33,618 bases of DNA from an uncultured Actinomycetes bacterium. GTDB taxonomy: Bacteria > Actinomycetota > Actinomycetes > S36-B12. A program made the translations under genes and the position numbers. The DNA lies in the NCBI GenBank assembly GCA_913057155.1, contig CAJXNV010000004.1, positions 1-33,618 on the forward strand, written 5' to 3'. The notes beneath the pieces were generated by a model that did not search any database, was not told where the DNA came from, and saw nothing but the letters and a program-made list of their open reading frames with translations. Shown in pieces: positions 29,856 through 33,618 of this stretch; positions within the stretch are counted from its first letter, which is position 1, and the number at the start of each line of letters is the position of its first letter.

Positions 29856-29878
29856 CTCGTGGGCGCGCCGATCACGAG
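29856..29878. promoter_or_regulatory. Nested dyad between the acyltransferase gene and ruvC
   Basis: CTCGTG-GGCGCGCC-GAT-CACGAG: perfect 6-bp arms enclosing an 8-bp palindrome. Confidence 0.4.
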
Positions 29879-29897
29879 CGCGCTACCGCGAGCCCGC

Positions 29898-31331
29898 TCA
29901 GGAGTGGGCGCCGTAGCGATCGGCTGGACCGACGACGTCTCCGGTGATCAACTCGAATCCCCAGCGCAGGTCCTCGATGAGTTCATCGTGGTCGGGGACG
30001 GAGCGATCATCGGTGGAGACTCCGATGCACGTCGATCCGTCGTAGGTGACCATCGTGACGTTGACTGCCGCTCCGATGGTGGCAACGAGCGGGAAGGCAG
30101 CGACCATGCGCGCCCCCGCGAGATACAACGCGATCGGCGGTCCGGGGACGTTGCTGGTCGTGATGTCCGAGGCCTTCGCGGCCTGCGCGAGTACCGGAAC
30201 CGGCACGAACCAGCTGACATCGGCCAGTGGGTCGGCCATCCGCATGGCGGGCGCACCACGCCAGGTGTCGACCAATTCGTGGATGACCGCCATCCGATCC
30301 TCGACGTCCAGGCCCTCCACCGGCATCTCGAAGCGTGCGATGGCAACGGCGTTCGACGCCTGTCCGCTGCGATCGCCGGCGTCGCCGCGCAGGCTGATCG
30401 GCACATTGACGCGCAATTCCGGTACCGAGACGCCGTAGCGCTGGTGGTAGCGATCCACCCCGCTGGCCACGGCGGCCATGAAGGCATCGTTGACGCTGAA
30501 GCCACGTGATTTCGCCGCATGCTTGAGGTGCTCGAAGGGGAACTCGAATGCACCGAAGTGGTAGGTGGTCCCGCGTTCGGTCCACAGCGGCGATAACGGC
30601 GCCTCGGGCATGGATACGGCCTTGCCGACGGAATCGACCGTCTGTCGCACGACATCCAACGCACCGGCTGGATCGCCGAGCGCCTGCAACGCGACACCGC
30701 CTCCTGCGCGAAGCACGCTCTCGGTGCTTTGCCGGAATCGGTTGACGTTGTCCTCCACGTTCGCCCGCGCGATGTCGAACAGGCTGACGTCCTCCCCTCG
30801 CGGCACCTCGGGCGTGGGCGGATCATCGGGGTTGGGATCGGGGCCGAGTTCGAATAGGGACAACGCCATCATCACGGTGGCCTGACCATCGGCGATCGAG
30901 TGATGCAGCTTCAGCGCGAACGCAGCCTCACCGCGCGGCAACCCTTCGATGAGCACCGCTTCCCACAAGGCACGGTTGCGATCGAAATCGGTAAGCGACA
31001 TCCGCCGAACGTCCCCGAGCAACTCGTTCCAGCCCGCTCCCTCCGGCAGGCGGTAACGGTGCACGTGCACGTCGATATCGAAATCCGGATCCAGCGCGAG
31101 CCGGGGCGCGGACAGCCCGAAGAGTCCGTACAGCGGGCGCATCCGCAGCGTCGGCACGAAATGCGTCAAACGCTCCAACCGGGTGCGCAGGCGCTGCCAA
31201 TCCGGGGCGCTGTCCAGCACCGCGAGCGCGACCACCGTGCTGCGCATCCGCGGATCACCGGAAGCCGTACGGAAGGTCGCGGCGTCCCAGCCGCGTAGTT
31301 GCGCACCTACCTTGCTGGGATCATCGGACAT
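29898..31331 (-). CDS. WS/DGAT-family acyltransferase (wax ester synthase/diacylglycerol acyltransferase-like)
   Basis: Catalytic HHxxxDG as LKLHHSIADGQA; C-terminal NVPGPPIALYLAGARMVAAFPLVATIGAAVNVTMVTYDGSTCIGVSTDDRSVPD typical of the family. Confidence 0.93.
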   Translation of the reverse strand: MSDDPSKVGAQLRGWDAATFRTASGDPRMRSTVVALAVLDSAPDWQRLRTRLERLTHFVPTLRMRPLYGLFGLSAPRLALDPDFDIDVHVHRYRLPEGAGWNELLGDVRRMSLTDFDRNRALWEAVLIEGLPRGEAAFALKLHHSIADGQATVMMALSLFELGPDPNPDDPPTPEVPRGEDVSLFDIARANVEDNVNRFRQSTESVLRAGGGVALQALGDPAGALDVVRQTVDSVGKAVSMPEAPLSPLWTERGTTYHFGAFEFPFEHLKHAAKSRGFSVNDAFMAAVASGVDRYHQRYGVSVPELRVNVPISLRGDAGDRSGQASNAVAIARFEMPVEGLDVEDRMAVIHELVDTWRGAPAMRMADPLADVSWFVPVPVLAQAAKASDITTSNVPGPPIALYLAGARMVAAFPLVATIGAAVNVTMVTYDGSTCIGVSTDDRSVPDHDELIEDLRWGFELITGDVVGPADRYGAHS

Positions 31332-31334
31332 GGA

Positions 31335-32087
31335 TCAGCCGACCTTCTCCATCACTTCGTCACTGACATCGAAGTTCGCGTACACGTTCTGGACGTCGTC
31401 GCTGTCCTCGAGTGCCTCGATGAGCCGGAACACCTTCCCGGCACCGTCCTCATCCAGCGGCACCGTGACCGAGGGCAGGAAGGTCGCTTCCGCGGAGTCG
31501 TAGTCGATCTCGGCTCCCTGCAGCGCCGTGCGGACGTCGACCACATCGGTTGCCTCGCTGACGATCTCGAAGGAATCGCCGAGATCGTTGACCTCCTCGG
31601 CGCCTGCTTCCAGCACGGCCAGCAACAGATCGTCCTCGGTCAGGCCATCGACCTTGGGAACGATGATCACGCCCTTGCGGTTGAACATGTAGGCCACCGA
31701 ACCGGGGTCGGCCATCGAGCCGCCGTTACGGGTCATCGCTACCCGCACTTCGCCTGCCGCACGGTTGCGGTTATCGGTCAAGCACTCCACCAGTACCGCC
31801 ACGCCATTTGGCCCGTACCCCTCGTACATGATCGTCTGCCAGTCCGCTCCCCCGCTCTCGGCGCCGGAACCGCGCTTGACCGCACGTTCGATGTTGTCCT
31901 GCGGCACCGAGGACTTCTTGGCCTTTTGGATGGCGTCGTACAAGGTCGGATTGCCGGCTGGGTCGCCGCCGCCTTGCCGCGCAGCCACCTCGATGTTCTT
32001 GATCAACTTCGCGAACAACTTGCCGCGCTTGGCGTCGATGACCGCCTTCTTGTGCTTGGTGGTCGCCCATTTGGAATGCCCGCTCAT
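31335..32087 (-). CDS. yebC: YebC/PmpR family protein
   Basis: [73 protein letters not shown]. Confidence 0.97.
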   Translation of the reverse strand: MSGHSKWATTKHKKAVIDAKRGKLFAKLIKNIEVAARQGGGDPAGNPTLYDAIQKAKKSSVPQDNIERAVKRGSGAESGGADWQTIMYEGYGPNGVAVLVECLTDNRNRAAGEVRVAMTRNGGSMADPGSVAYMFNRKGVIIVPKVDGLTEDDLLLAVLEAGAEEVNDLGDSFEIVSEATDVVDVRTALQGAEIDYDSAEATFLPSVTVPLDEDGAGKVFRLIEALEDSDDVQNVYANFDVSDEVMEKVG

Positions 32088-32713
32088 GCGCTACCTCTCG
32101 ACCTTTCGACCCTGCTTTCGACCATGTCCACGAAGTACCGGTGCACCCGGTCGTCCGGGGTCAACTCAGGATGGAAACTGGTGGCCAGCACCGGCCCTTG
32201 CCGAACAGCCACGATGGTACCGGCGCGCTCACCGGCCGAGATCTCCGCGAGTACCTCCACGCCCTGCCCCACACTTTCCACCCACGGCGCCCGGATGAAC
32301 ACCGCATGGAACGGCCGCTCGCCGAGCACCGGCATGTCGACATCCATCTCGAAGGAGTCCACTTGCCGGCCGAAGGCATTACGACGTACGACGACGTCCA
32401 ACCCGCCCACGGTTTCCTGATCGGGGCGGGCATCGAGCACCTGATCGGCCAGCATGATCATTCCGGCGCACGAGCCGAACATCGGCACTCCCGCGGCGCG
32501 CAGTGAACGCAGCGGTTCGAACCAGCCGTCGATCCGCGCTAGGCGGGACATGGTGGTGGACTCCCCACCGGGAATCACGAGACCATCGCACGCGTCCAAT
32601 TGCTCCAGAGCGCGAACGGGCGCGGAGTCGGCACCTAGGCGCGTGAGAGCACCGACGTGCTCACGCACGTCACCTTGCAGCGCGAGCACCCCGATGAACG
32701 GGGCGCCGCTCAC
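32084..32713 (-). CDS. pdxT: Pyridoxal 5'-phosphate synthase glutaminase subunit PdxT
   Basis: [68 protein letters not shown]. Confidence 0.97.
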   Translation of the reverse strand: MSGAPFIGVLALQGDVREHVGALTRLGADSAPVRALEQLDACDGLVIPGGESTTMSRLARIDGWFEPLRSLRAAGVPMFGSCAGMIMLADQVLDARPDQETVGGLDVVVRRNAFGRQVDSFEMDVDMPVLGERPFHAVFIRAPWVESVGQGVEVLAEISAGERAGTIVAVRQGPVLATSFHPELTPDDRVHRYFVDMVESRVERSRGSA

Positions 32714-33597
32714 CAGCCTCGATCTTCCAAGCGATGGTGGACCGGGAGGTCGGCCACGTTGATTCCGACCATCGCCTCGCCGAGACCGCGGCAGGCTTCG
32801 GCGACGATCTCGGGCTTGTCGTAGTGCCGCGTTGCGGACACGATCGCCTCGGCACGCGCCTTCGGGTCGCCGCTTTTGAAGATGCCCGAGCCGACGAATA
32901 CGCCATCGGCACCGAGTTGCATCATCATCGCCGCATCCGCCGGTGTCGCGATACCGCCTGCGGTGAACAGCACGACCGGGAGTCGGCCTTCGCGGGCCAC
33001 CTCGACCACGAGGTCGTAGGGCGCTTGCAGTTCCTTGGCCGCGACGAACAACTCGTCCTCGGCCATCGAACGGAGCTTGCGGATCTCGCCGAGGATCTTG
33101 CGCATGTGGGTGACGGCGTTGGACACATCGCCGGTGCCCGCCTCGCCCTTGGAGCGGATCATCGCCGCGCCCTCGGTGATGCGGCGCAGTGCTTCACCGA
33201 GGTTCGTCGCCCCGCAAACGAACGGAACGGTGAAGTCGGACTTGTCGATGTGGTTGGCGTAATCGGCCGGAGTCAGCACCTCGGACTCGTCGATGTAGTC
33301 GACACCGAGGGACTGCAGCACCTGGGCCTCACCGAAGTGTCCGATGCGGGCCTTGGCCATCACCGGGATGGAGACGGTTTCCATGATCCCGGCGATCATC
33401 TCCGGGTCGGACATGCGGGCCACCCCGCCTTGGGCGCGGATGTCGGCCGGCACCCGCTCGAGTGCCATCACGGCTACGGCTCCGGCGTCCTCGGCGATCT
33501 TGGCCTGCTCGGCGTCGACCACGTCCATGATGACGCCGCCCTTGAGCATCTCCGCCATGCCCCGCTTGACGCGGTCGGTACCTACCTGCTCGTTCAC
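32710..33597 (-). CDS. pdxS: Pyridoxal 5'-phosphate synthase lyase subunit PdxS
   Basis: [85 protein letters not shown]. Confidence 0.98.
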   Translation of the reverse strand: MNEQVGTDRVKRGMAEMLKGGVIMDVVDAEQAKIAEDAGAVAVMALERVPADIRAQGGVARMSDPEMIAGIMETVSIPVMAKARIGHFGEAQVLQSLGVDYIDESEVLTPADYANHIDKSDFTVPFVCGATNLGEALRRITEGAAMIRSKGEAGTGDVSNAVTHMRKILGEIRKLRSMAEDELFVAAKELQAPYDLVVEVAREGRLPVVLFTAGGIATPADAAMMMQLGADGVFVGSGIFKSGDPKARAEAIVSATRHYDKPEIVAEACRGLGEAMVGINVADLPVHHRLEDRGW

Positions 33598-33618
33598 CTG
33601 GACCTCTCAACTCGGTGG

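Noticed and set aside
1-33618. Novel defence, mobile or biosynthetic system
   Set aside because: Almost every gene belongs to a known housekeeping family in familiar actinobacterial order; no integrase, transposase, phage or toxin-antitoxin gene recognised.

Overview
A 33.6-kb stretch of high-GC actinobacterial chromosome, almost entirely conserved housekeeping genes on the minus strand in tightly packed operons. Minus-strand genes by coordinate: livK-type ABC substrate-binding lipoprotein, ANTAR response regulator (PdtaR-like), nusB, efp, M24 Xaa-Pro peptidase, aroQ, aroB, aroK, aroC, A24 prepilin peptidase, aroE, mltG, ruvX, alaS, small hypothetical, rarA, aspS, hisS, metallo-beta-lactamase-fold hydrolase, relA, secF, secD, yajC, ruvB, ruvA, ruvC, WS/DGAT-family acyltransferase, yebC, pdxT, pdxS. 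Plus strand: a small lipoprotein, a tRNA-Leu(CAA), a membrane-anchored cyclophilin and a DUF349 protein. I found no CRISPR array, transposon, prophage, toxin or defence system, and no convincing new multi-gene system. The items most worth a second look are small. They are a perfect 18-bp palindrome plus a second dyad in the livK leader beside an ANTAR regulator; a 29-bp direct repeat that includes the tRNA-Leu 3' end; a tRNA-Leu without a long variable arm; an EF-P loop reading PGKGG rather than the actinobacterial PGKGP; recurrent 12-bp in-frame micro-duplications; and a few intergenic dyads. Many long ORFs in the supplied track are antisense or shifted-frame artefacts of high GC.
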